From CBDFNC01 sp965249895 (GTDB taxonomy: Bacteria > Pseudomonadota > Gammaproteobacteria > Enterobacterales > CBDFNC01), in the NCBI GenBank assembly GCA_965249895.1, contig CBDFNC010000001.1, forward strand, positions 248,001-312,000: a stretch of 64,000 bases of DNA, given 5' to 3'. The notes under the pieces were generated by a model. It saw only the letters and a list, made by a program, of their open reading frames with translations, was not told the DNA's origin and ran no database searches. Made by a program: the position numbers and the translations under genes. How positions within the stretch are numbered: the first letter of the stretch is position 1; every line of letters starts with the position of its first letter. Positions 37,179 through 45,561 of this stretch are shown one piece after another.

Positions 37179-38201
37179 ATGAGGACTCATATTAAGCAAG
37201 ATGTGGAAAGCCGGTTGCTGTTGTTTCAGCAGGAAACCCATGATTTTCTGCGCTTAAGCAAAGAGCCTTTTCAGCTGGTGGAGGATGCCAGGGTGCACAG
37301 GATGTTAACGGCCAAGCCTGTGCACTATTTACGCTCACTGGAAATCGCATTAGCTGCAATTGCCAGATCCGAGGCGAGTATTGAATTACCGGTAAAGCAA
37401 CTCTTTGAGGATCCGCTAGCCGGATCTGATTTTCGCGTTATGCCCTGCGTGTTTCGTCAGGGAGAACGAGTGTTCAAGACGGTTAAAATCGTTGGCACTA
37501 ATATTCAGCGGCAGTTACTACCCCAAATTACAGTGGGTAAAGCTCTGGTAGTGGACGCCAGTGAAAACTATATCAGTCATTGCTTCGATGCCTGTGTACT
37601 CTCATCCGCCCGAACCGGGGCCGTGGTAACCCTGGCTGTTAAGCAATTGGCCAGAAATAAAACTGATGTAACCATAGTGGGGGCGGGTCGTGTGGGTTTT
37701 TACAGTGCTTTTTACTTGTCTTTTTTACCTGGTATTTGCCGCATATACCTAAAGGATAAAGAGCATGCTCGGGCCATGCAGGCGGCAAAATTGCTGAATC
37801 AATATAACCCTAATGTTAACTTTGAGGTTTGTACAGGTAAAGAGCTGGGGGCCGTACTGGTTTTAGCTACAGACAGCAAGCATGCGTTAGTCGATGTAGA
37901 TAATCTGAGTGCATCCTTGGTGGTCAGTGTTGGTGCCGATAGTGACCATCAAAGGGAGTTGGATGATAGCCTGGCAACCAAGGCAAAGTTATATGTGGAT
38001 TGCCGGGACACCGCCAATTTCGGAGATCTAAAGCGATGGATTAATGCTGGGTTAATCAAAACTGGCCAATTGACGGATTTAATCCAGCTTTTTGCAGGAC
38101 ACAGAACAAGAAAAAAGCAGGAGCAAAGCCTGTTTATTTCAACGGGATCTGCCCTGTTTGATAACCTGACCATGGCGTATTTGGTTACCGAAATGGCATA
38201 G
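37179..38201 (+). CDS. Ornithine cyclodeaminase/mu-crystallin family protein
   Basis: A 340-residue protein 13 bp after the GMC gene. SSARTGAVVTLAVKQLA and VTIVGAGRVGFYSAFYL define the Rossmann NAD(P)-binding fold of the OCD/mu-crystallin family; the N-terminal part carries FRVMPCVFRQGERVFKTVKIV where the family places substrate residues. Family members act on amino or imino acids (ornithine, alanine, ketimines). The direct linkage to a GMC oxidoreductase and a nearby convergent adenylate-forming enzyme suggests a small biosynthetic or modification pathway rather than arginine catabolism. Confidence 0.82.
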   Translation: MRTHIKQDVESRLLLFQQETHDFLRLSKEPFQLVEDARVHRMLTAKPVHYLRSLEIALAAIARSEASIELPVKQLFEDPLAGSDFRVMPCVFRQGERVFKTVKIVGTNIQRQLLPQITVGKALVVDASENYISHCFDACVLSSARTGAVVTLAVKQLARNKTDVTIVGAGRVGFYSAFYLSFLPGICRIYLKDKEHARAMQAAKLLNQYNPNVNFEVCTGKELGAVLVLATDSKHALVDVDNLSASLVVSVGADSDHQRELDDSLATKAKLYVDCRDTANFGDLKRWINAGLIKTGQLTDLIQLFAGHRTRKKQEQSLFISTGSALFDNLTMAYLVTEMA

Positions 38202-38296
38202 CTCTGTTTGGTTTAACCGCTTACGGAGGTTCGACGTTACAGATTGACACCTTTTTAATCTAACCAAGGACGAGAGTGAGTGCCCAAAGTAATACG

Positions 38297-39646
38297 CTAC
38301 AGCTCGGAGATAAAGTCCTCAAATTTACCATTTGCTCCCCGCGGGATCTTATCCTGATAAATTAGCTGTATGTTAAAAGGAAATTTTAGGCTTTCTGCCA
38401 GCTTAGCTTTAAGGGTTTGTTCCTGTGCTGGGCTCAGGGGGGTTACCGGCACCAGATGGACTTCTATTAGTGAGGTCGACTTCTGTCTTAACTGAAATTG
38501 TCTGATATCTGCAACTTTACTCCACAGCCTGGCCGGAAAGGTAGGCCAATGCTGGCTACCGTCAGCCAGGGTCAGCAGATTTCTTTGTCTGCCGATAATG
38601 CGTTTTAATGCGGGCAGGCGAATGGCAGAAGTATTTATTTCGGCTACTTGCGCATAGTCTTCGATTTCGTAACGAATAAGTGGGGTAGCGAAATTGTGTA
38701 AAGCAGTGAGTAAAACCCGGCCAACCTCACCTGCTTTGCAGTGCTTTCCTTGCTTATTAACCACTTCCACCAAGAGGTTTTCTTCCTGTATATGGTATAA
38801 ACTGGTATCAGGGTGTTGCATGGCTATCATGCCGACTTCCTGGGCGCTGTAGGTATCGGTGACAGGTGCTTGCCATTCATCCCGGCAACGGCTGATCAGG
38901 CTATCGGGTATCGCTTCGCCATAACTTCGAACTTCCTTTAGTTTGGGCAGTGTCCATCCTTTGCGCTGAAATTCATCGAGCAAACCAAGCAGGTTGGAGG
39001 GCAGGGATAGCAGGTATGCTGGATTTTGCTTGTTAAGCCATTTTGCTTGTTTGCTAATATCAGTCTTGCTGTTCAGCAGGGCGGCCGGGCCGGTTTTAGT
39101 TATGCTGGCAACTGGCAGCCCCCAATTTTCGAGGTTACCGCTCAGCTGAAGTTTTTCCGGGCGAATAAAGGCGTGTTTAAGTGAAAAATCCCGCTGGTGC
39201 CAGAGGTGGTCCCGCAATGCAAAAACCTGCCACAAATAGCGGGTGACATCTGTAGTGAGTACCTTAATGGGTTTACCCGTAGATCCCGAGGTCTGAATTT
39301 CCAGCGGGCTTCCGTGGGATCTTGGCAATGCCGTGCTTTCAAGAGACTTACCCGCTTGCTGGATTTGTTGCCGGGAAAGTATGGGTAGCTGTTGCCACCA
39401 TGACCAGTTAAAGGGATCCGGGAAGCGGAGGTGGTGCTGTTTTATTCTGTTCCGATAAAAAGGTACTGTTTTTTGGCTGTGAAGCAGTAATGCTTTTAGT
39501 TGGCCAAACTGTCTGGCTCTGCGTCGCTCGGTTGACCAGTATTGGCTTTGCTGCAATTGAAACTGCATGGCCAGCATTTGGCAAGCTGTCTGGTTTGGAA
39601 AAGCAGGAAAGTGTATCGATTCGGCAGTCGAAGGAATGTTCGGCAT
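38297..39646 (-). CDS. Phenylacetate-CoA-ligase-like (PaaK/CapK) adenylate-forming protein
   Basis: A 449-residue protein with the ATP-binding motif TSGSTGKPIKV (about 113-124), a YSAQEVGMIA segment and IRYEIEDYA typical of PaaK/CapK enzymes, and a C-terminal Lys near PRGANGKFEDF as in the ANL superfamily. Short PaaK-like proteins without a separate thiolation domain often work in capsule or natural-product pathways. It is convergent with the GMC/OCD unit, 95 bp apart, so the two could belong to one function. The acid substrate is unknown. Confidence 0.85.
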   Translation of the reverse strand: MPNIPSTAESIHFPAFPNQTACQMLAMQFQLQQSQYWSTERRRARQFGQLKALLLHSQKTVPFYRNRIKQHHLRFPDPFNWSWWQQLPILSRQQIQQAGKSLESTALPRSHGSPLEIQTSGSTGKPIKVLTTDVTRYLWQVFALRDHLWHQRDFSLKHAFIRPEKLQLSGNLENWGLPVASITKTGPAALLNSKTDISKQAKWLNKQNPAYLLSLPSNLLGLLDEFQRKGWTLPKLKEVRSYGEAIPDSLISRCRDEWQAPVTDTYSAQEVGMIAMQHPDTSLYHIQEENLLVEVVNKQGKHCKAGEVGRVLLTALHNFATPLIRYEIEDYAQVAEINTSAIRLPALKRIIGRQRNLLTLADGSQHWPTFPARLWSKVADIRQFQLRQKSTSLIEVHLVPVTPLSPAQEQTLKAKLAESLKFPFNIQLIYQDKIPRGANGKFEDFISEL

Positions 39647-39706
39647 ATCAAATCCTTTTGCATATGCACAGGGTGATATACAAAAGGATAGTTAAGGTTT
39701 CGGGTC

Positions 39707-40339
39707 TTAATCGGATGTCAGGTCATTTTCTATTTGCGCCAATCCCTGAGTCAGGTCATCGAATTTGGCATAACCTTGGGACAGTAAAATCAGTCTGTCG
39801 CCAGTGGCGTAAAGCAACGTGGGGTAGCTCATCACCTGCCATTGTCTGGAAAGCTCAAAATCCTGCTGCGTCATGTCCTTTATTGCGTCACTGGCAAAAA
39901 GCTCCAGGAACATCTCTTTGTCTATCTGAGACTGGCCAAGCTCAGCAAGAATGTCTGCAGAGCTAATATCCTTATTGTCCTGGTAAAACGCTTTCTGCAC
40001 ACTTGCCAGATATTCAAATTGCTGTTCAGGTGCGGCTTCCCCCATCAGGGTAACGGCGCGACAAGCGGGTTCGGTGTCGTAATGGTAACCCTCTGCTGTG
40101 TCCAGAAACGCCATATTCACCTTCTGTCCTGTGGTGTCGGCCACTTTATTCCAGTGGTGTCGCAACACTTCCACAAACTCACTATCTAATGTGGCGGCTT
40201 CATCACCCGCCCTGAGTCCGCCCACCACAAGCTCAAACTTAAGTTTGTCTTTCACCGAGGCTCTAAACTGTTCCAATTCAGTGCTAAAGCCATAGCACCA
40301 GCTACACATAGGGTCTGCGATATAGATAATCTTATTCAT
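39707..40339 (-). CDS. DsbA-family protein (FrnE-like thioredoxin-fold oxidoreductase)
   Basis: A 210-residue protein without signal peptide. IADPMCSWCYGF carries the CxxC active site (CSWC, residues 12-15) near the start, and the cis-Pro loop VMSYPTLLY is at about 167-175. The all-helical insertion between them fits the DsbA/2-hydroxychromene isomerase/FrnE group. A cytoplasmic thiol-redox role is likely. It lies just upstream (in transcription) of the PaaK-like gene, 60 bp apart. Confidence 0.85.
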   Translation of the reverse strand: MNKIIYIADPMCSWCYGFSTELEQFRASVKDKLKFELVVGGLRAGDEAATLDSEFVEVLRHHWNKVADTTGQKVNMAFLDTAEGYHYDTEPACRAVTLMGEAAPEQQFEYLASVQKAFYQDNKDISSADILAELGQSQIDKEMFLELFASDAIKDMTQQDFELSRQWQVMSYPTLLYATGDRLILLSQGYAKFDDLTQGLAQIENDLTSD

Positions 40340-40438
40340 GGTTTCGGTCTGTTTAGGAGGTTGGATTTAGTGTACCAGACTTTTTGCGAGGCAGGGCCGT
40401 GAGCTCAGTGTTAACCACAGAGCTCACGGAGCAGGTAT

Positions 40439-41857
40439 CTAACTAATATCCAGCTCTTTTAATTTACGGGTCAGGGTATTGCGTCCCCAGCCGAGTAAAC
40501 GAGCAGCTTCCTGTTTATGTCCGTGGGTATGGTTAAGCGCTGTAGTCAGCATAATACGTTCAAATTCCGGAGTCGCTTCAGACAGGATATCCGTATGCCC
40601 CAAGTTTAATTGTTGTTGAGTCCAGCTTTTTAATAGCGACTGCCAGTTGCTAATGGCATCGGATCCCTTGGTCTGCAGCTGAGCTGCTGGCGCCATCAGT
40701 TCAGGCGGCAGATCTGATATTAATACTTCCTGACCGCTGGCCATTACGGTTAACCAGCGACAGACATTTTCCAGTTGTCTGACATTACCTGGCCAGGGTA
40801 ATTCGGCCAAATATTGCTGGGTTTCCTTATGCAGGGTTTTGACATCAACGGCCAACTCCTTAGCCGCAAGCACTAGAAAGTAGTCTGCAAGTTTAACTAT
40901 ATCTTCCCGGCGCTCGCTCAAAGAAGGCAGGTGCACCCGAATAACATTAAGGCGGTGGAATAGGTCCTCCCTGAAGTCGCCCTCAGTTACCCTTTTTTCC
41001 AAATTCTGATGGGTGGCGGCGATGATCCGCACGTCGACCTTTACCGATGAGTGCCCGCCAACGCGGTAAAACTGCCCATCGGCCAGCACGCGCAATAGTC
41101 GGGTTTGAATATCCAACGGCATATCGCCAATTTCATCGAGAAATAACGTGCCGCCATCGGCCTGCTCGAAACGGCCCTGACGAATTGAATTTGCACCGGT
41201 AAAGGCGCCTTTTTCATGGCCAAATAGCTCGGATTCAATTAAGTCCTTAGGTATAGCTGCCATATTCAGGGCGATAAAGGCATTGCTTTTTCGTGGGCTG
41301 TGCTTATGTAATGCGTGAGCGACTAACTCTTTACCTGTACCTGACTGACCGTTGATCAGCACGCTTATACTGGAGCGGGATAATCTGCCTATGGCACGAA
41401 ACACTTCCTGCATGGCAGGGGCTTCACCGATAATCTCCGGAGCGGGGGAAGTATTGGCTTGAACTTTCTTTTTGCTGCTGGTTTCTTTTGCGTGAGTTAC
41501 GGCTCTTTCAACCAGGGCGACGGCTTCGTCAATATCAAACGGTTTGGGCAGGTATTCGAATGCACCAGCCTGGTAGGCATTTACGGCACTGTCCAAATCG
41601 GAATGGGCGGTCATAATGATCACAGGTAATTCCGGAAACTTTGCCTGTACTTTTTCCATCAGGGAAAGGCCATCGATGCCCGGCATTCGAATGTCAGAAA
41701 TGATCACGTGGGGTTGCTCATGTTGCAGCTGGTCCCACATCAACTCGCCATCGGCGAAACTTAATGTTTCAATACCCATACCACTGGAACTCAGAGCCTT
41801 TTCCAGTACCCATCGAATTGAGCTGTCGTCGTCAATAACCCAAGCTTTTGCTGCCAT
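40439..41857 (-). CDS. ntrC: NtrC, nitrogen response regulator (sigma-54 activator)
   Basis: The 472-residue protein has a receiver domain with phosphoacceptor Asp55 (VIISDIRMPG), an AAA+ domain with Walker A GQSGTGKE, the sigma-54-contact loop EKGAFTGA, GGTLFLDEIGDMP, and a Fis-type C-terminal helix-turn-helix (HGHKQEAARLLGWGRNTLTRKLKEL). Together with NtrB it activates glnA and other nitrogen genes under ammonia limitation. It is encoded directly after ntrB, 61 bp apart, on the same strand. Confidence 0.97.
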   Translation of the reverse strand: MAAKAWVIDDDSSIRWVLEKALSSSGMGIETLSFADGELMWDQLQHEQPHVIISDIRMPGIDGLSLMEKVQAKFPELPVIIMTAHSDLDSAVNAYQAGAFEYLPKPFDIDEAVALVERAVTHAKETSSKKKVQANTSPAPEIIGEAPAMQEVFRAIGRLSRSSISVLINGQSGTGKELVAHALHKHSPRKSNAFIALNMAAIPKDLIESELFGHEKGAFTGANSIRQGRFEQADGGTLFLDEIGDMPLDIQTRLLRVLADGQFYRVGGHSSVKVDVRIIAATHQNLEKRVTEGDFREDLFHRLNVIRVHLPSLSERREDIVKLADYFLVLAAKELAVDVKTLHKETQQYLAELPWPGNVRQLENVCRWLTVMASGQEVLISDLPPELMAPAAQLQTKGSDAISNWQSLLKSWTQQQLNLGHTDILSEATPEFERIMLTTALNHTHGHKQEAARLLGWGRNTLTRKLKELDIS

Positions 41858-41918
41858 ACATACAACCCTCTACTGCTTTGCTCAATGAGCAATTAATTGC
41901 ATTTAGTATTACTAGAAT

Positions 41919-42971
41919 TTATTTTCTCAGCGGCAGATGTATTACAAATTCTGTTTTACCCGGCCAACTGTTGCACTCAATACGCCCTTTGTGTTGATTG
42001 ATTAGGTTCTGGGAAATGGATAGACCCAATCCTGTACCTCCATTTCGGCCCGTCACCATAGGATAAAATAGGGTGTCTTTCAGCTCCTGTGGGATCCCGG
42101 GACCGTTGTCTATAACACGTATCTCCGCCGCTAGCCGATATCGCTGGCCGTGTATTGTCACTTGGAAGGCAGTACGGGTTTTTATGGTGATTTCCCCTTC
42201 CGACCCCAGGGCCTGCACCGCATTTTGCACGATATTTAAAAACGCTTGCTGCATCTGATCCGGCTCCATATCAAAATCGGGAATACTCGGATCATAATCA
42301 ACCTTAATAGCGATACCTTCCGGCTTGTTCAGACATACAAGTTGTCTGATTTTTTCCAGCACACTATGAATATTGTGGACCTCTAGCTTTCCCGGTTTTT
42401 GCGGGCCAAGTAGGCGGTCTACCAGGTTCCTTAACCTGTCTGCCTGTTCAATAATGATACCGGTGAATTCTTTTAACTCCTGGGTGGGTAGTTCTTTTTC
42501 CAGTAGCTGAGCCGCACCTCTCAATCCGCCCAGCGGGTTTTTAATTTCGTGGGCTAACCCTCTCACTAGATCTCGTGCCGCTTGCTGCTGGGCGTGTTGA
42601 TAGATTTCCTGGCTGATCTTTTTCTGCTGCTCGATTTGACGCATTTCTACCAGGACAAAGGTTTTTTGCTCATGATAGAAAGCCTCGGCGGTCAGCTCTA
42701 CCAGCAGAGGGCGGCCATCGATAACCAGGGTGACTTCGTTATCGGTAAAACCATGACCTGATTTGATGGTTTTTTGGATGAGTTCAAAATCCAGAGAGGT
42801 GTGGTCTAATAGCTTGTTCAGCGACCGGCCCACTAATTTAGCGGCACTGTGTCCCAGCAACTGTTCCCCGGCAGGATTGGTGTATTGGACGGTCAGCGCT
42901 TCATCCAGTAAATATACCGATGAAACGAGATTATCCAGTAATGATGTGTATAGCTCCTGCTTGGACAACAA
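41919..42971 (-). CDS. ntrB: NtrB nitrogen sensor histidine kinase/phosphatase
   Basis: A 350-residue cytoplasmic kinase: an N-terminal PAS domain, H-box with His141 (GLAHEIKNPLGGLRGAAQ), and an ATP-binding domain with NIVQNAVQAL (N box), DNGPGIP and GGTGLGL. NtrB phosphorylates or dephosphorylates NtrC according to PII. The start is TTG at 42971, supported by AGGAG seven bases upstream. An NtrC box directly in front (42993-43009) indicates feedback control. Confidence 0.96.
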   Translation of the reverse strand: MLSKQELYTSLLDNLVSSVYLLDEALTVQYTNPAGEQLLGHSAAKLVGRSLNKLLDHTSLDFELIQKTIKSGHGFTDNEVTLVIDGRPLLVELTAEAFYHEQKTFVLVEMRQIEQQKKISQEIYQHAQQQAARDLVRGLAHEIKNPLGGLRGAAQLLEKELPTQELKEFTGIIIEQADRLRNLVDRLLGPQKPGKLEVHNIHSVLEKIRQLVCLNKPEGIAIKVDYDPSIPDFDMEPDQMQQAFLNIVQNAVQALGSEGEITIKTRTAFQVTIHGQRYRLAAEIRVIDNGPGIPQELKDTLFYPMVTGRNGGTGLGLSISQNLINQHKGRIECNSWPGKTEFVIHLPLRK

Positions 42972-42992
42972 GGTGCGGCTCCTATTTCTCTG

Positions 42993-43009
42993 TGCACCTT
43001 ATTGGTGCA
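42993..43009. promoter_or_regulatory. NtrC box in front of ntrB
   Basis: TGCACCTTATTGGTGCA is a perfect match to the TGCACC-N5-GGTGCA NtrC site. It is only 22 bp before the ntrB start, as in enteric glnL, where NtrC represses its own secondary promoter. A further half site TGCACCAAAA lies at 43033-43042. Confidence 0.85.
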
Positions 43010-43038
43010 ACCTTGGCTTAGTTTAGACCTGCTGCACC

Positions 43039-43065
43039 AAAATTGCATCGACTTGATGCAATTTT
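43039..43065 (-). terminator. Hairpin between the DUF4124 gene and ntrB
   Basis: AAAATTGCATC (43039-43049) pairs exactly with GATGCAATTTT (43055-43065) around a 5-base loop, just after the DUF4124 stop. On the minus strand it ends in a short T4; it is a weak intrinsic terminator. Confidence 0.6.
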
Positions 43066-43068
43066 GAG

Positions 43069-43602
43069 CTAGCCCACCGATGCTCTAAGTACGTGCACCT
43101 TAATAGTAGAGGTAGATGCAATTACCTTGCCGTCTTTATTGATAAGCTGAACTTGCAGTGAGTGTGTACCTCGATGGATATTTGTCGCCCGTATACTGGT
43201 TAATTTATGCTTTTTGCCCAGAGGTTTACCGTCAACTAGCAGCTGGAGACTCTGGCCCACTTTCATCCCAGGCTCTATTTTGACCGATATTTCAATACTG
43301 CCATCATTGCTTCTGATAGCGGCGTCATCCATAGGGCTGACGATCTCGGCAGCAAACTTAGTTTTTTTATCAGCGGTGGGTTTGTTTTTTTTATCTTTTG
43401 GAACCCTGCTAGGGGTTGCTTTCGGAACGTTGAAAACGTTGCCCTGGAAGGTCTGAATATCGACTTCTTTGGCCATCACGCCGGGAATTGGTTTATCGGC
43501 AAAATGCTCTACGCCTTTTTCGTCTACCCAGCGGTATACTTTGGTCTCGGCAAAGGTAGAAGAGGCGCCGATAAGGAGCATTAAAGCGAGAGCGTATTTC
43601 AT
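43069..43602 (-). CDS. DUF4124-domain periplasmic protein
   Basis: A 177-residue protein with a signal peptide (about 1-18, ending STFA), then the DUF4124 block KVYRWVDEKGVEHFADKP, a basic Lys/Pro-rich linker (about 60-82) and a C-terminal beta-rich domain (SIEISVKIEPGMKVGQSLQLLVDGKP) resembling an immunoglobulin-like fold. Genes of this type commonly sit between glnA and ntrB in Alteromonadales and relatives. No biochemical function is known to me. Confidence 0.85.
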   Translation of the reverse strand: MKYALALMLLIGASSTFAETKVYRWVDEKGVEHFADKPIPGVMAKEVDIQTFQGNVFNVPKATPSRVPKDKKNKPTADKKTKFAAEIVSPMDDAAIRSNDGSIEISVKIEPGMKVGQSLQLLVDGKPLGKKHKLTSIRATNIHRGTHSLQVQLINKDGKVIASTSTIKVHVLRASVG

Positions 43603-43658
43603 GATGAGGTCCCTTTGAATTAAGGGAACAGTGTCGCTTATGCTTTTTCTGAAGGCAA

Positions 43659-43689
43659 TAAAAAACCCGCCAAAATGGCGGGTTTTTTG
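43659..43689 (-). terminator. Intrinsic terminator of glnA
   Basis: AAAAACCCGCC and GGCGGGTTTTTT form a strong GC stem around AAAAT, with T- and A-tracts on both sides. It serves glnA on the minus strand; the symmetry would allow both directions. Confidence 0.9.
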
Positions 43690-43704
43690 AGTTAAAACCT
43701 GAGC

Positions 43705-45114
43705 TTATACAGAGTAGTAAAGCTGATACTCAAGCGGGTGCGTCGCCATGCTAATGGCTTCAACATCCTGCGATTTAAGCGTGATATAAGAATCGATGAA
43801 ATCGTCAGAGAATACGCCGCCAGAAGTCAGGAATTCACGATCAGCGTCTAGTGAATTAAGCGCGTCTTGTAGTGAAGTTGCAACTTGTGGGATCTCAGCA
43901 GCTTCTTCGGCCGGCAGATCATACAGGTCTTTATCCATGGCATCGCCAGGGTGGATCTTGTTCTTAATTCCGTCAAGGCCAGCCATCAGCATTGCAGAGA
44001 ATGCCAGGTATGGGTTAGCCGTTGGGTCAGGGAAACGAACTTCGATACGACGAGCCTTAGGAGAAGGAACCACCGGGATACGGATTGATGCGCTACGGTT
44101 ACGGGCCGAGTAAGCCAGCATAACCGGTGCTTCAAAGCCAGGTACCAGACGCTTGTATGAGTTAGTCGACGCGTTAGCAAATGCGTTGATTGCTTTGGCG
44201 TGTTTGATGATACCACCGATGTAGAACAATGCCATTTCAGACATGCCACCGTAAAGGTCACCAGAGAACAAGTTTTCGCCATCTCTCGCCAGAGACTGGT
44301 GAACGTGCATACCAGAACCGTTATCGCCAACCAGCGGCTTAGGCATAAAGGTTGCTGTTTTACCGTATGCGTGGGCTACGTTATGAACTACATACTTGTA
44401 GATTTGGATTTCATCCGCTTTGTTTACCAACGTGTTGAAACGACAAGCGATTTCGTTCTGACCGGCAGTCGCTACTTCGTGGTGATGCGCCTCAACAACC
44501 AGACCCATTTCTTCCATGATTAAACACATAGCGCTGCGGATGTCTTGTGAAGAGTCAACAGGAGCTACTGGAAAGTAACCGCCTTTAACACCTGGACGGT
44601 GGCCTGTGTTGCCGTCTTCGTATTCTTTACCTGAGTTCCAGCTTGCTTCCTGGTCATCTACTTTATAGAACACGTTGCCCATGTCGGTGCCGAAGCGAAC
44701 GTCATCGAACAGGAAGAACTCTGGCTCAGGACCGATCAATACAGTATCAGCAATACCTTCGGCGCGCATGTAACCTTCGGCGCGACGAGCAATAGAGCGT
44801 GGGTCACGGTCGTAACCTTGCATTGTGTCAGGTTCAAGGATGTCACAACGGATGTTCAGGGTTGTTTCATCTGTGAACGGGTCAAGTACCGCTGTTGCCG
44901 GGTCTGGCATCATTACCATGTCAGACTTGTCGATGCCTTTCCAGCCAGCGATTGAAGAGCCGTCGAACATTTTGCCTTCACTGAAGAAATCTTCATCAAC
45001 CTGGTGATGAGGGATAGAGATATGTTGCTCTTTACCCTTAGTGTCAGTGAAACGTAAGTCTACGAATTTAACATCTTGCTCTTTGATCAGAGCTAATACG
45101 CTTTCTGCGGACAT
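43705..45114 (-). CDS. glnA: Glutamine synthetase type I
   Basis: The start is taken as ATG 45114 (MSAESVLALI), giving 469 residues, the usual GSI-beta length. Motifs include FDGSSIAGWKGI, PEPEFFLFDD, the ATP/metal region GSGMHVHQSL, NRSASIRIP, EVRFPDPTANPYLA and the adenylylation site near Tyr397 (KDLYDLPAEE). It condenses ammonia and glutamate to glutamine. Upstream lie a sigma-54 promoter and three NtrC boxes, so it is the classic nitrogen-starvation-induced glnA. Confidence 0.98.
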   Translation of the reverse strand: MSAESVLALIKEQDVKFVDLRFTDTKGKEQHISIPHHQVDEDFFSEGKMFDGSSIAGWKGIDKSDMVMMPDPATAVLDPFTDETTLNIRCDILEPDTMQGYDRDPRSIARRAEGYMRAEGIADTVLIGPEPEFFLFDDVRFGTDMGNVFYKVDDQEASWNSGKEYEDGNTGHRPGVKGGYFPVAPVDSSQDIRSAMCLIMEEMGLVVEAHHHEVATAGQNEIACRFNTLVNKADEIQIYKYVVHNVAHAYGKTATFMPKPLVGDNGSGMHVHQSLARDGENLFSGDLYGGMSEMALFYIGGIIKHAKAINAFANASTNSYKRLVPGFEAPVMLAYSARNRSASIRIPVVPSPKARRIEVRFPDPTANPYLAFSAMLMAGLDGIKNKIHPGDAMDKDLYDLPAEEAAEIPQVATSLQDALNSLDADREFLTSGGVFSDDFIDSYITLKSQDVEAISMATHPLEYQLYYSV

Positions 45115-45185
45115 GCTTTTATAACCTCCGGTGTCATCAAAATTGATGGCTCTACATAAATAAATCGTTATCTTCCAGCATAGCA

Positions 45186-45201
45186 AGCTAGAAGCGTGCC
45201 A
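45186..45201 (-). promoter_or_regulatory. Sigma-54 promoter of glnA
   Basis: Read on the minus strand, TGGCACGCTTCTAGCT has the -24 GG and -12 GC elements with the required 10-bp spacing. It is 72 bp from the glnA start codon and downstream of the NtrC boxes. Confidence 0.85.
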
Positions 45202-45264
45202 AGTTGTAAATCCCAGTGATACAAGGAAGTTAGTTCAACCTGTTGAAACTTACAGTAAAGCGGT

Positions 45265-45330
45265 TGCACCAATATGGTGCCTTTCTGCACTATTATGGTG
45301 CTATTTCCGTTTTATGCGCCATAAAGGTGC
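45265..45330. promoter_or_regulatory. Three NtrC-binding boxes upstream of glnA
   Basis: TGCACCAATATGGTGC (45265-45280), TGCACTATTATGGTGC (45286-45301) and TGCGCCATAAAGGTGC (45315-45330) are in a tandem enhancer arrangement. They lie 64 to 144 bp upstream of the sigma-54 promoter. Confidence 0.88.
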
Positions 45331-45561
45331 GTGAAAAAATTTTAAGATAGTAATTAATAGCAGAAGAAAAAATGCAGGGCAATTGTTAGGACCGACATTC
45401 CGCACCATTTGCATCTCACCTAGATAATTTAAAAATGTGATCTATCTCACTTTAGCGTGTCCAATGTCTGAAAGATCACAGAAACTATAGCCAAAAGATC
45501 ACAAGCCTCTGACCGCTGCCATGGCACAATCGTCCCAGGATATGTATTAACGGGGAGCGCT

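Noticed and set aside
39490..39966. 158-codon plus-strand frame
   Set aside because: It spans the ends of two minus-strand genes (PaaK-like and DsbA-like) and reads as their complement.
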